Positions 1 to 8,411 of a DNA stretch of 64,000 bases are shown here, piece after piece; positions within the stretch are counted from its first letter, which is position 1; each line of letters opens with the position of its first letter. The notes under the pieces were generated by a model. That model saw nothing but the letters and a program-made list of their open reading frames with translations, did not search any database and was not told where the DNA came from. Made by a program: the position numbers and the translations under genes. Source of the DNA: CAILUG01 sp040386995 (GTDB lineage: Bacteria; Pseudomonadota; Gammaproteobacteria; Pseudomonadales; Pseudohongiellaceae); contig JAZKES010000005.1 of assembly GCA_040386995.1 (NCBI GenBank), forward strand, positions 1 through 64,000, given 5' to 3'.

Positions 1-1274
1 TTTGCGTCAGGCGCGATGCCCAGCTTGGCACGACTGTTGGGTGGGGGCAGGTAAGTCGGCAGGACTACGGGCACCGCAGGATAAATCACCTCATTCGCTT
101 CGACCTGAAAGTTCGGGTTATCGACAAAAAATTGATAAGCCTTGTCATATTTTTCGGCCGCGTTGGTTTTTCGTTCGAACAATAAATCCCAGTCCGCTTC
201 TTCGAGCATTGCGGTCGCGACTAACTCTGAAGTTCGCGCCTTGTTACTCTGGAGGTAGATCATCCTGCGCTTGTGCGCTTCGATACCAAGATCATAGTTT
301 TCGGAGTTCATCATTTCGATCGCGTTCTGGTTCAGACGCGTGGCGGTCTTGGTCTTTTTTCGCGTCAGGTAAAAATCCGGTTCATACAAAATATTCTCTC
401 TGTGCATATGCAGGAAATAATTGGTGAGCAGCTTGTGTTCGAGATCCATTATCTGGGGATGCGTGTAGTTGCGCGCATCAATGAGTGTCTTTATCGCATT
501 CAGATAAAGGCTACGCGCCTGGTAAAGGTTGTATAGAGGCGTGTTGCGAATGTCTTGCGAGTCCTGAATATAATTTTTGGGATCGAGCAAAAAATTCTGC
601 ACGTTCATACGCGGAATATTGACGAGAATACTTGAGCGATCCATGAATGCTTGTGTGTTCCAGTCGGCAAGTTTTATCTGGGGCTCAATCATATCGATGG
701 TGTTCACGCCGTATTTTTTTTCCTGCAAGCTGAAAGCGGCCAGCATCATCTCATCGGCGTTAGAGGTCTTGTTGAGAGCCGCGTAACTTTTCGCCATGGC
801 TTCCATTACTGGCACCTGATCGAGACCCTCCAGACCAAAGTTGATCCGACTAACCGCAAGCGCACGTGTATACATACGTACAGCGTTGTCATGGTCGCCA
901 ATACGTTGATACAGATTGCCTGTAGCGAAAAGATCTTCGCGCAGCTCATTTGAAAAGGGGCCTTCGACAGCTTCCATGTCTCCTACGATCGACAGATAAC
1001 GTTTTATGTCGGCCTCGATCTGGTCGAGTTCCTCATTCGTGTAAGACGGGGTATGTATGTTGTCACCCGGAATCTCAGCCTCAGCTGCAGCATACGAGGT
1101 AAGCGTAATCGGCGCGCTTTCGGCCAACGCGAGTGGTACGGGTTCAAACAGCAATTGTTTGACTTCACGATCGACCTGGGCGATTGCGGTGCTACCGTGA
1201 GTAATCAGCAGAGCAAAAATTGGCGGCAATAAACGGGCTGCGAGATGTGCGTGATGGGCAGTCAGACTTTTCAT
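1..1274 (-). CDS. Exported TPR-repeat protein, 3' end cut by window edge
   Basis: This reading frame is open from an ATG at 1274 to the window edge, about 424 codons without a stop. The start is preceded by an AGAGG-type ribosome binding site. The N terminus looks like a Sec signal peptide, with a hydrophobic stretch around residues 14-30 ending near ITHGSTAIAQ. Around residues 100-180 there are helical repeats with TPR character (NLYQRIGDHDNAVRMYTRAL and a following ALNKTSNADEMMLAAF unit). I infer a periplasmic or surface TPR protein that mediates protein contacts. The substrate or partner cannot be told. It is divergent from the amine oxidase gene, with about 280 bp between them. Confidence 0.75.
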   Translation of the reverse strand, partial: MKSLTAHHAHLAARLLPPIFALLITHGSTAIAQVDREVKQLLFEPVPLALAESAPITLTSYAAAEAEIPGDNIHTPSYTNEELDQIEADIKRYLSIVGDMEAVEGPFSNELREDLFATGNLYQRIGDHDNAVRMYTRALAVSRINFGLEGLDQVPVMEAMAKSYAALNKTSNADEMMLAAFSLQEKKYGVNTIDMIEPQIKLADWNTQAFMDRSSILVNIPRMNVQNFLLDPKNYIQDSQDIRNTPLYNLYQARSLYLNAIKTLIDARNYTHPQIMDLEHKLLTNYFLHMHRENILYEPDFYLTRKKTKTATRLNQNAIEMMNSENYDLGIEAHKRRMIYLQSNKARTSELVATAMLEEADWDLLFERKTNAAEKYDKAYQFFVDNPNFQVEANEVIYPAVPVVLPTYLPPPNSRAKLGIAPDA

Positions 1275-1554
1275 GGTCAGGGCCTCTTTCGCTGGCAATG
1301 GAAATATCCGGGTTAGATCAAATCCATACAGCACAAGACCGAACTCCCTGAGCTATTTGTGCAAAGTGCGCAACAAATAAACATTAAAACTGTCGGCCAG
1401 AAAGCAAATGCTTCGCGATTATTTTTCTCCTCGCTATCGAAGCTTGTCAATGTGGTGCGAATACTTCTATTCTCCGTATTTGAAGATAACCGCCGTCTGT
1501 GCGGCTAACTGTTAATAAAAAAAGTCGGAACTGGCTGTTCCGGAAAGAGGCGAT

Positions 1555-3189
1555 ATGGGTAAGACAACTGGATTTGATCAGGTCGTGCGCGCGATGCGCC
1601 TCGGGAAATTATGCGCTGATCGCGGGATATCCGCGGCGGAAGGCCTTGAACGCGCGGCTGAAGCCCGGCTGCGACATGAAAGAGTTACCGTCAAGGAAAA
1701 CACACGTCGTGATGTCTTGCGTGGGTTAGCGGGAATGGCTGGCGGTGCTTTGGTATTTCCGCAGCTCGGCTTCGCGGCGCGTTCGCGTCCGCAAGTGTCG
1801 GTCGGCATTGTTGGTGCTGGCTTGGCGGGACTTGCGTGTGCCGATGCGCTTGGCGCAGCTGGAATCGCGGCTACCCTCTATGAAGGTCGCGAACGTATCG
1901 GTGGCCGTCAATGGTCCATGGGCGGTGCGTTTGCAGGTCCGGTAAATTTCCCGGGACAAGTCGTGGAGCGCGGCGGCGAGTTAATCGACACCACTCACCT
2001 TACTATCAAAGCCTATGCCAAACGTTTCAAACTGCAACTTGAAGATGTAACAAAGCAGTGGTTGCCGGGTGAAGTGAGCTACTTCTTTGCCGGTAACAGA
2101 GTTGCGGAGGAAGAAGTCGTCGCAGAATTCCGTGATCTCGCAAACCGCATCAGGCCGGATCTCACTAAACTTTCCAACTACGTTGACTACAAGACACACA
2201 GTCCATTTGATGTCGCGATGGATAACACCAACTTGCGTGAATACCTCGAACGTGTTGGCGCCGGCCCGACCGTCACGGCCGCACTGGATGTCATCTACTC
2301 CATTGAATACGGTGCTGAAATTGAACAGCAGAATGTCCTGAACTGGCTGTTCTTCATGCATATCGACAAACGCTCGCGGTTCCAGCCTTTTGGTGTTTTC
2401 AGCGACGAGCGTTATCACATTGTGGGTGGCAACGAACAGATTGCGCGTGGTATCGCCAATAGTTTGCCTGGTCCTATCGAACTCGGCCTGCGTCTTTTAC
2501 GTGTGGCGAAACGTAGTGATGGTCGTGTTGAACTCACGTTCGATGACAACGGTCGCACATTAACTGTCACGCATGATGCCGTAGTATTTGCGACGCCGTA
2601 TTCAACCTTGCGCGACGTGGAACTGCCGGCTGATCTTCCCGTAGCAAACCGCTTCGCCATCGATAATTTATTCTATGGGGCTAACACCAAGATGCATGTT
2701 GGTTTCACGCGGCGTTTCTGGGGTGATCATGGTAGTGAAGGCGCGAGTTATTCCGATTTGCCGAATCACCAGACTACCTGGGAAAATAATCCGAGCAAAG
2801 TGTCGCCGGGTAATGCAGTACTGCTCGATTATTCGGGTGGAGAACGCGCAAAAAATCTGAATCCCGCCAAGATCGATCAAGACGTTGCACGCTGGCTTAC
2901 TGATCTCGAAAAAATCTGGGGTGGTGCGATGTCTGCGGCCAAGAAAACCGCGCCGAATAAATTCCTCGCTCACATGCAACACTGGCCGAGTGATCCGTTC
3001 AGCAAAGGTGCCTACACCTGTAACCGTCCGGGTTATTTCACTGAGCTTGAAGGCAGGGTAGGGGCTCCAGCGGGCAACTTGTTTTTCTGCGGCGAACACA
3101 CTGACTCGTTCTACGACTGGCAGGGATATATGGAAGGTGCGCTTAATTCCGGTATACGTGCGGCGAATGAGTTGCTTGCCGAGCTTTAA
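1555..3189 (+). CDS. Flavin-containing amine oxidase, Tat-exported
   Basis: This is a 544-residue FAD-dependent oxidoreductase of the flavin monoamine oxidase family. The dinucleotide-binding motif VGIVGAGLAGLACADAL lies near residue 82, followed by YEGRERIGGR. The C-terminal FAD-contact region reads FFCGEHTDSFYDWQGYMEGA near residues 510-530. A twin-arginine motif (TRRDVLRG) followed by a hydrophobic stretch starts near residue 50, so the protein is probably exported folded with its FAD. The ATG at 1555 has a good AAAGAGG site 6-8 bases upstream, which implies an unusually long n-region of about 49 residues. Members of the family oxidise amines or amino acids to aldehydes or keto acids with release of ammonia and peroxide. 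The substrate is not predictable here. Confidence 0.85.
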   Translation: MGKTTGFDQVVRAMRLGKLCADRGISAAEGLERAAEARLRHERVTVKENTRRDVLRGLAGMAGGALVFPQLGFAARSRPQVSVGIVGAGLAGLACADALGAAGIAATLYEGRERIGGRQWSMGGAFAGPVNFPGQVVERGGELIDTTHLTIKAYAKRFKLQLEDVTKQWLPGEVSYFFAGNRVAEEEVVAEFRDLANRIRPDLTKLSNYVDYKTHSPFDVAMDNTNLREYLERVGAGPTVTAALDVIYSIEYGAEIEQQNVLNWLFFMHIDKRSRFQPFGVFSDERYHIVGGNEQIARGIANSLPGPIELGLRLLRVAKRSDGRVELTFDDNGRTLTVTHDAVVFATPYSTLRDVELPADLPVANRFAIDNLFYGANTKMHVGFTRRFWGDHGSEGASYSDLPNHQTTWENNPSKVSPGNAVLLDYSGGERAKNLNPAKIDQDVARWLTDLEKIWGGAMSAAKKTAPNKFLAHMQHWPSDPFSKGAYTCNRPGYFTELEGRVGAPAGNLFFCGEHTDSFYDWQGYMEGALNSGIRAANELLAEL

Positions 3190-3200
3190 CCACTTCGCTC

Positions 3201-3268
3201 GATGCTGAGCTGTTGCGCGTAATGCTACGCGTTGCGAGCAACAGTTCAGCATCTGTCGGTCTGTTTTT
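3201..3268 (+). terminator. Intrinsic terminator after amine oxidase gene
   Basis: A long stem pairs 3201-3216 with 3238-3253 (one G-U pair), with a nested CGCGTA/TACGCG hairpin inside. A T-run follows at 3264-3268. It sits 12 bases after the amine oxidase stop and probably also insulates the convergent PepSY gene. Confidence 0.7.
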
Positions 3269-3288
3269 CAGTATTTAGTTTTCAATCT

Positions 3289-4938
3289 TCATTTGTCGTG
3301 CGGAAATAACCATCTGCCAACATGCAGCAGACGAAAGAAATGTCTTTTCACGCGTCGGAACATTGGTACCAGCGTTGTAACACTCAAGGTTAAACAACCC
3401 AGCAACAAAAAGATAACAACGATGTCCCAGAGCGGACGGTTGTTATATAGCGCCGCAAAATCGAGCCCGTGCAAACCGTAGTAGCCCCAGCGGTTGCGGC
3501 GGTCGATGGCTTCCAGTTTAAGCATCTGGCCATGCGAGGGCGTCAAATAGAGCCAGGTTTCATTCGGGTCATCATATTTGAGGCGTAGCACTGGCAAAGT
3601 CTTTACCGGACGTGGCAAGCCAAGATCGAAAGACGAGATCGTGTAGTAATAATAATCATCGAATTCGGTTAACCAGGTTTGTTCAGTGATTGCTGCATCG
3701 GGCATCGCGCGTGCTGCAGCGTTGAGCAGCTCGGCTTCGCTGAAGTCGACAAAAGGTTGTGCATCGAGGCCAGTGGCTGCAATAAACCGATGTTCCTGTT
3801 CCAGCGTCAGATTGTTGAAATCGAGCGCACTACGCGAAACCCAATGTGTAAGCTCGTCTTCGGTAGGTGCGCGATAGGCCAGGAAATACGGCACGCCATT
3901 TTGATAAAGCAGCTCGAGCTCTTTGATCGGAAAAATTTCTCCTATCGCATCTGCTGCATGTTGTATTCCGCTGATACTGAGCGGCGCAAAGTCGGTGGCA
4001 GCACCAAATCCTTGCAGCGTACGAGCGCCAGCGTTGATCTGATCGGTGGTATAGGCAGATTCCGCAAAGCCCGGAATCTGGCCGATGGAAACGAGCCCGC
4101 TTAATACCCACGTCAACATCAACGCGCCGAAGATAAGTCCTGCGTAGTGATGCCAACGCCACCAGCCGACATAAGGCGTGCGATAGGCGTCACCACGTTT
4201 GATATAAATCGGCTTGCGGCTGAAACGCCAGATGCCCAGCACCAAACCGAGCACGGTCATGATTAATCCGATCCAGCTCAACCAACTGAGCAGCGGAGTC
4301 CACCAGCTTGCCTGACGAAAAAAGAACAGCGTATGCAGGTTGTAACCCATGAAACCGAAGAAGCGACTTGTGTTGTCAGTCCGCATCACGATGTCGCCGG
4401 ATTTTTCGGCAACGTAGATACGGGTGTCTGCATCGTCATTTATCGCGATGCGATGCATTGGCATGTAGTTCTGCAAGCCCGGTGAGTGCGTAAACATATC
4501 GGGGTCAGTCATTGGAAATTCGTAAGACATGTTGGCGGCAAACTCGGGGTACATATCCGCGAGCAGGAAAATGGAGTCGTCCCTGCTTACTCTGTTCATG
4601 ACTTCGCCTGTATCCGCATACACCATCGTCCAGTTGCCGAACACGGTGCCGGTATTGATGCGATAAACAGGGCGTTTTTCGTGCATCGAAATGCGCAGCC
4701 GAAACGGTGTGCCGCCCACTTTGGCGAGCGCTTCTTGCGGTGTAATCGAGATGCTGCCCAGATCGAGCGCACGCAAGCGGTCGAGTCGTTCACCTGCCGT
4801 GTAATGCGGAATGCCGTAGTAAAGTAGAACAACCGCGGAAATCGACCACGCGACCAGCATCAAGCCGACCAGAATGCCAAGCCAGCGGTGAAAAAATATC
4901 AGAGAGAAACGCCAGCTAAGCAGTTGTCGCAATTTCAT
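3289..4938 (-). CDS. PepSY-associated transmembrane protein
   Basis: This 549-residue inner-membrane protein begins with MKLRQLLSWRFSLIFFHRWLG and a first transmembrane segment at about residues 15-40. Further hydrophobic helices lie near residues 215-240, 265-290 and 500-525. This is the four-helix arrangement of the PepSY_TM family, with periplasmic PepSY-like domains between the helices. Relatives include sulfite-reductase-flavoprotein-like and siderophore-associated reductases. The HRWLG and RWHHYAG segments carry histidines that could bind haem, which is an inference. It converges on the flavin amine oxidase, and a functional link is possible but unproven. Confidence 0.8.
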   Translation of the reverse strand: MKLRQLLSWRFSLIFFHRWLGILVGLMLVAWSISAVVLLYYGIPHYTAGERLDRLRALDLGSISITPQEALAKVGGTPFRLRISMHEKRPVYRINTGTVFGNWTMVYADTGEVMNRVSRDDSIFLLADMYPEFAANMSYEFPMTDPDMFTHSPGLQNYMPMHRIAINDDADTRIYVAEKSGDIVMRTDNTSRFFGFMGYNLHTLFFFRQASWWTPLLSWLSWIGLIMTVLGLVLGIWRFSRKPIYIKRGDAYRTPYVGWWRWHHYAGLIFGALMLTWVLSGLVSIGQIPGFAESAYTTDQINAGARTLQGFGAATDFAPLSISGIQHAADAIGEIFPIKELELLYQNGVPYFLAYRAPTEDELTHWVSRSALDFNNLTLEQEHRFIAATGLDAQPFVDFSEAELLNAAARAMPDAAITEQTWLTEFDDYYYYTISSFDLGLPRPVKTLPVLRLKYDDPNETWLYLTPSHGQMLKLEAIDRRNRWGYYGLHGLDFAALYNNRPLWDIVVIFLLLGCLTLSVTTLVPMFRRVKRHFFRLLHVGRWLFPHDK

Positions 4939-5034
4939 GAGGAAAAATTATCGGAGGTAAATGGCGACAGCAAAGATAACGAGGGGTTGCGGATTGGGCA
5001 AGCCACACGCACCGTGGTGCACAAAATATCCCAA

Positions 5035-5051
5035 GGCACTTCTTTGGTGCT
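5035..5051 (+). promoter_or_regulatory. Probable NtrC-binding box upstream of nasT
   Basis: The site reads GGCACTTCTTTGGTGCT, a GCAC-N7-GTGC dyad with the spacing of the enteric NtrC consensus TGCAC-N7-GTGCA. It lies about 65 bp upstream of the -24 element of a sigma-54-like promoter, the usual range for an enhancer. A second, tighter dyad (GCACC-GT-GGTGC) lies just upstream at 5009-5020. Confidence 0.55.
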
Positions 5052-5113
5052 TCGTTTTCTCGCTTGCGATGAAAAAGCCCATATAAAGTGCGGGGTGCCC
5101 CGCGTTGGCGCCA

Positions 5114-5129
5114 TGGCACGGAACTTGAA
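5114..5129 (+). promoter_or_regulatory. Sigma-54-like promoter of nasTS
   Basis: TGGCACGGAACTTGAA has a perfect -24 element (TGGCAC) and consensus spacing, but the -12 element is TTGA in place of TTGC. A start site near 5140 would leave a leader of about 50 nt before nasT. The weak -12 element makes this less certain than the promoter ahead of nrtB. Confidence 0.45.
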
Positions 5130-5192
5130 GGTAAATAGCGAACGCTGCATTGCAAGTATGCGTATTCTCCCGGGGCAAGAAGTCAGTCTTAC

Positions 5193-5780
5193 ATGAGCCA
5201 AGAACCAATCCGAATTATGCTGGTGGATGAACTGGCTGCGCGTTTCAATGTACTGGAAGAAACACTCACCGCTCAGGGCTACAAAGTCGTCGCCAAAGTC
5301 ACCACTGCCGACAACATTCAGGCAGAAGTAGAGCGCTGCCAGCCCGATGTAATCATCGCTGATCTCGATAATCCAGGCCGCGACACGCTAGAGTCCATGC
5401 AGGTCATTACACGCAAAACTCCCCGTCCCATTGTTATGTTCACCAACAACGGTGACCCCGCCACGATTGAGCTCGCTGTGAAATCTGGTGTGACGGCTTA
5501 TATCGTTGATGGCATGAACCCGGATCGCATTCGTCCGATTCTGGATGTTGCCATGATGCGCTTTCGCGAATACCAGGAACTGCGCAACGAACTCGAACTC
5601 ACCCGTTTGCAACTCAGTGACCGCAAACTGATCGACAAGGCTAAAGGTCTGTTGATGAAACGCGGCACCATGAATGAGGAGCAGGCGTATCACCGTCTGC
5701 GCAAGATGGCGATGGACAGGAATCTCAAACTTTCCGACCTGGCACGCAGCATTATTGCTGCGGCCGAATTACTCGAATAA
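5193..5780 (+). CDS. nasT: Nitrate antiterminator NasT (ANTAR response regulator)
   Basis: This 195-residue protein has a receiver-like domain at residues 5-125 (IRIMLVDE, then DVIIADLDNPG at the phosphoacceptor loop and AYIVDGM near the conserved lysine position) and a C-terminal ANTAR RNA-binding domain at about residues 130-190. The ANTAR signature includes LIDKAKGLLMKR and AYHRLRKMAM. In characterised systems NasT binds paired hexaloop hairpins in nitrate-assimilation leaders and prevents termination, and NasS sequesters it when nitrate is absent. The conserved lysine of the receiver seems to be replaced (YIVDG), so control by protein binding is more likely than by phosphotransfer. The nasS gene follows after 15 bp, and the likely target RNA lies at 7227-7358. 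Confidence 0.93.
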   Translation: MSQEPIRIMLVDELAARFNVLEETLTAQGYKVVAKVTTADNIQAEVERCQPDVIIADLDNPGRDTLESMQVITRKTPRPIVMFTNNGDPATIELAVKSGVTAYIVDGMNPDRIRPILDVAMMRFREYQELRNELELTRLQLSDRKLIDKAKGLLMKRGTMNEEQAYHRLRKMAMDRNLKLSDLARSIIAAAELLE

Positions 5781-5795
5781 TGCTATGGAGCTTGC

Positions 5796-6986
5796 ATGTC
5801 AACGAACAAGCAGACATTGACGCTGGGGTTTCTTCCCCTGCTCGATGCCTCACCGCTGCTACTGGCCCAGGAACTGGGACTGTTTGCTGCGGAAGGACTT
5901 AAGGTCAATCTTTCACGTGAAGCATCGTGGGCCAACATCCGCGACAAACTTTACGTAGGTAGTTTGCAGGGTGCGCAGTTGCTTGCGCCAATGGCAATCA
6001 GCGTTAGTCTCGGCCTGAATAAAGTGAAAGCTCCACTGGTCACAGGAATGGTCCTGAGTCGCAACGGGAATGCTATTACAGTATCAAACAGTTTGATTGA
6101 ACAACTGCGCGTGCTGAATCCTGAAGCGCTCGCATCGCCGCACATTTCGGTACTAACACTCCGCAAGCTGATTAACGAGCGAACGCAGCAAGGTACAGCT
6201 GCATTGACGCTTGCCACGGTCTATCCGTATTCCTGTCACAACTATCTATTGCGCTACTGGTTAGCAGCTGGCGGTATTCATCCGGATCACGACATCAACA
6301 TGGTTGTTATTCCACCCGAGCAAATGGTTGCGCAGCTGGCTTCGGGCAGAATCGATGGTTTCTGCGTCGGCGAACCCTGGAACCAGGTTGCAGTAGCGCA
6401 AGGGCACGGCAAGATTCTGCTTAATACGTGGGACATCTGGCATAACGCGCCCGAAAAAGTGCTCGCTGTCCACGGCGACTGGGCGGCAGCTAATGAAGAT
6501 ACCCATCTCGCTTTGATCACTGCCACGCTGCGTGCGTGCCGATGGCTGGAGGAGCCCGCCAATCGCGATGAAGCGCTTGCCATTCTCACGCAACCGCAAT
6601 ATCTCGGCTTCACTCCCGAAACACTCGCCAGTGGCTTCAAGACGGGCCGGCATCAATTTTTCCGTGACTCGGCCAACTATCCGTGGCCTGCTCATGGCAC
6701 GTGGCTCCTCAGTCAGATGATGCGCTGGGGGCATGTGCCATCAACAAATGCCGACCACTCATTTATCAATTCCATATTTCTGTCTTCGCTGTTCGAGCAG
6801 GCCTGCCGAAATGTCGGTATACCGTGTGCGACAGAGCAGCTTTACCAGATCGGCAAACACGCAGCGTCGTGGGAATTGGGCGAAGTCACTGTTGGTGCCG
6901 ATCGTTTCATCGACGGTATCAGATTCAATCCTGATGACACCGGCGCTTATCTACAGCAGTTTGCAGTGTCTAATTTAGACTCTTGA
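5796..6986 (+). CDS. nasS: Cytoplasmic nitrate sensor NasS (NrtA/CmpA-like)
   Basis: This 396-residue protein has the periplasmic-binding-protein fold of the NrtA/CmpA nitrate/bicarbonate-binding family. Diagnostic segments are TLGFLPLLDASPLLLAQELG at the N terminus, YPYSCHNYLLRYWLAAGGI near residue 148, and RIDGFCVGEPWNQVAVAQG near residue 185. No signal peptide is present, because the mature-domain strand begins at residue 8. This absence separates the cytoplasmic sensor NasS from the transported-substrate receptor NrtA. NasS is known to bind NasT without nitrate and release it when nitrate binds. The start is supported by a GGAGC site and by the 15-bp gap after nasT. Confidence 0.9.
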   Translation: MSTNKQTLTLGFLPLLDASPLLLAQELGLFAAEGLKVNLSREASWANIRDKLYVGSLQGAQLLAPMAISVSLGLNKVKAPLVTGMVLSRNGNAITVSNSLIEQLRVLNPEALASPHISVLTLRKLINERTQQGTAALTLATVYPYSCHNYLLRYWLAAGGIHPDHDINMVVIPPEQMVAQLASGRIDGFCVGEPWNQVAVAQGHGKILLNTWDIWHNAPEKVLAVHGDWAAANEDTHLALITATLRACRWLEEPANRDEALAILTQPQYLGFTPETLASGFKTGRHQFFRDSANYPWPAHGTWLLSQMMRWGHVPSTNADHSFINSIFLSSLFEQACRNVGIPCATEQLYQIGKHAASWELGEVTVGADRFIDGIRFNPDDTGAYLQQFAVSNLDS

Positions 6987-7147
6987 AAATTTCAATGCGC
7001 GAAACTCGGTGGCCCGGCTAATTTGGTGCGACCACTGGTTCTGGTGCACACATATAAAGCAGCTACAGTGACAACTTCAAACGTATTGCTCGGGTTGCAG
7101 GTTCTGGAATCATTAAAAATCAAGTAGTTAAAGTGGGTTGACCAATC

Positions 7148-7163
7148 TGGCACACGCATTGCT
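7148..7163 (+). promoter_or_regulatory. Sigma-54 promoter of the nrt operon
   Basis: TGGCACACGCATTGCT matches the sigma-54 consensus exactly at both elements: TGGCAC at -24, five bases, then TTGC(T) at -12. It predicts a start site near 7174 and a leader of about 200 nt ahead of nrtB. Degenerate NtrC-like half sites (GGTGCG at 7025-7030 and GGTGCA at 7043-7048) lie about 100-120 bp upstream. Confidence 0.75.
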
Positions 7164-7226
7164 AAGCATTAATCAGAGTTAGTTATGTGTAGTCGGAGCA
7201 ACGCAAGTTGTATTCGGCAGCAGAAA

Positions 7227-7310
7227 GGCAGTTACCAACGAAGGTATACAGCCAGCTGCGAAAGTTATCGCTGATCCAGTAATGGCACAGCAACAGACAA
7301 AGGCGTCTGT
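7227..7310 (+). ncRNA. ANTAR-responsive leader: tandem hexaloop hairpins P1 and P2
   Basis: P1 (7227-7253) pairs GGC and GTTACC with GGTATAC and GCC (one bulged T, one A-A mismatch), around the six-base loop AACGAA at 7237-7242. P2 (7293-7310) is a perfect ACAGAC/GTCTGT stem around the six-base loop AAAGGC at 7299-7304. Both loops have A at position 1 and G at position 4, the signature recognised by ANTAR proteins. P2 shares bases 7299-7310 with the 5' arm of the terminator that follows, so the two structures exclude each other. NasT encoded just upstream is the obvious ligand. Confidence 0.85.
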
Positions 7311-7358
7311 CCGTGAGGAGATTAAATTCTTACTCAAGGACAAGACGCCTTTTTTTTT
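7299..7358 (+). terminator. Regulated intrinsic terminator in the nrtB leader
   Basis: AAAGGCGTCTGTCC (7299-7312) pairs with GGACAAGACGCCTTT (7338-7352, one bulged A), followed by an unbroken T-run to 7358. It ends 18 bases before the nrtB start, so by default it should block expression of the transporter. Formation of P2 would prevent it. Confidence 0.88.
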
Positions 7359-7376
7359 GGCTACGGGAGAAACGTT

Positions 7377-8375
7377 ATGGCCACACTGCTAAGTTTTAAT
7401 AACCCTTTGCAAGCGTATCCGAAATTGAGCGCTCGCATGTCTTCAGTGCTAATCAACATCGTGCAGATGGTGGCAGTTCCTTTTGTTGGAATTGTCGTGT
7501 TCCTGTTCTTGTGGTCAGTCACTGCAAATAACATCACAACTTCACTCGGCAAATTTCCCGGACCCGATGCGGTTTGGGAACAGATGGGAAATCTGTACAC
7601 CGAATACAAGGATGAGAAGGTCAAGGCTGTCGAGTTCTATCAGCGCCAGGATGAACGTAATGCAGAGCGTCTGACAACTGAGCCTGACTATGAAGTAAAA
7701 ATCCGCGCTTATACCGGCAAGGCGACGTTTCCGGGCCAGATCGTAACCAGCCTTATTACAGTACTCAGCGGCTTCTTTGCGGCAGTGATACTCGCTATTC
7801 CACTTGGTATTGCGATCGGCCTGAACAAGACGCTAAACAATGCGGTCAATCCGATCATTCAGATCTTCAAACCAGTATCACCATTAGCCTGGTTGCCGCT
7901 GGTAACCATGGTGGTGAGTGCGGTTTACACCGAAGAAAATCCCGCGATTGCGAAATCATTTCTTAATTCCATGATCACCGTAACCCTGTGTTGCCTTTGG
8001 CCAATGGTGATCAACACAGCCGTTGGTGTTGCCTCATTGAGTGAAGATCTCCGCAATGTGAGCCGCGTTTTGCGTCTGTCACCTCTTGCTCATGTCCGCA
8101 AGATAGTTATTCCTGCGTCAATTCCGATGATCTTCACCGGCATGCGCCTCTCTCTTGGCATCGCGTGGATGGTACTCATCGCGGCAGAAATGCTCGCGCA
8201 GAATCCCGGCCTCGGCAAATTTGTCTGGGATGAATTCCAGAACGGCAGTTCAGACTCACTGAGCCGCATTATGGTCGCTGTACTCACGATTGGTTTGATT
8301 GGCTTCCTGCTCGACCGTTGCATGCTGCAGATACAGCGCATGGTCAGTTGGGACAAAGCCAGCGCATCACGCTAA
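7377..8375 (+). CDS. nrtB: Nitrate ABC transporter permease NrtB
   Basis: This 332-residue inner-membrane permease belongs to the NrtB/SsuC/TauC group. The first transmembrane helix is at about residues 25-50. A hydrophilic insert (residues 75-120) follows, and the permease core begins near residue 125 with ITVLSGFFAAVILAIPLGI. The segment KPVSPLAWLPLV and the EELRN-like coupling loop (SEDLRNVSRVLRLSPLAHVRKI) are typical of nitrate permeases. The ATG at 7377 has a GGGAGA site. The gene lies just past the regulated terminator. No gene for a secreted nitrate-binding protein accompanies it. Confidence 0.88.
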   Translation: MATLLSFNNPLQAYPKLSARMSSVLINIVQMVAVPFVGIVVFLFLWSVTANNITTSLGKFPGPDAVWEQMGNLYTEYKDEKVKAVEFYQRQDERNAERLTTEPDYEVKIRAYTGKATFPGQIVTSLITVLSGFFAAVILAIPLGIAIGLNKTLNNAVNPIIQIFKPVSPLAWLPLVTMVVSAVYTEENPAIAKSFLNSMITVTLCCLWPMVINTAVGVASLSEDLRNVSRVLRLSPLAHVRKIVIPASIPMIFTGMRLSLGIAWMVLIAAEMLAQNPGLGKFVWDEFQNGSSDSLSRIMVAVLTIGLIGFLLDRCMLQIQRMVSWDKASASR

Positions 8376-8411
8376 GCCACCTTTGCCATATAGGAATACA
8401 GGAGAAATATC

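Noticed and set aside
2..427. Plus-strand frame of 141 codons at the window edge
   Set aside because: It is antisense to the exported TPR protein gene, whose frame is open through the whole segment and has a signal peptide and ribosome binding site.
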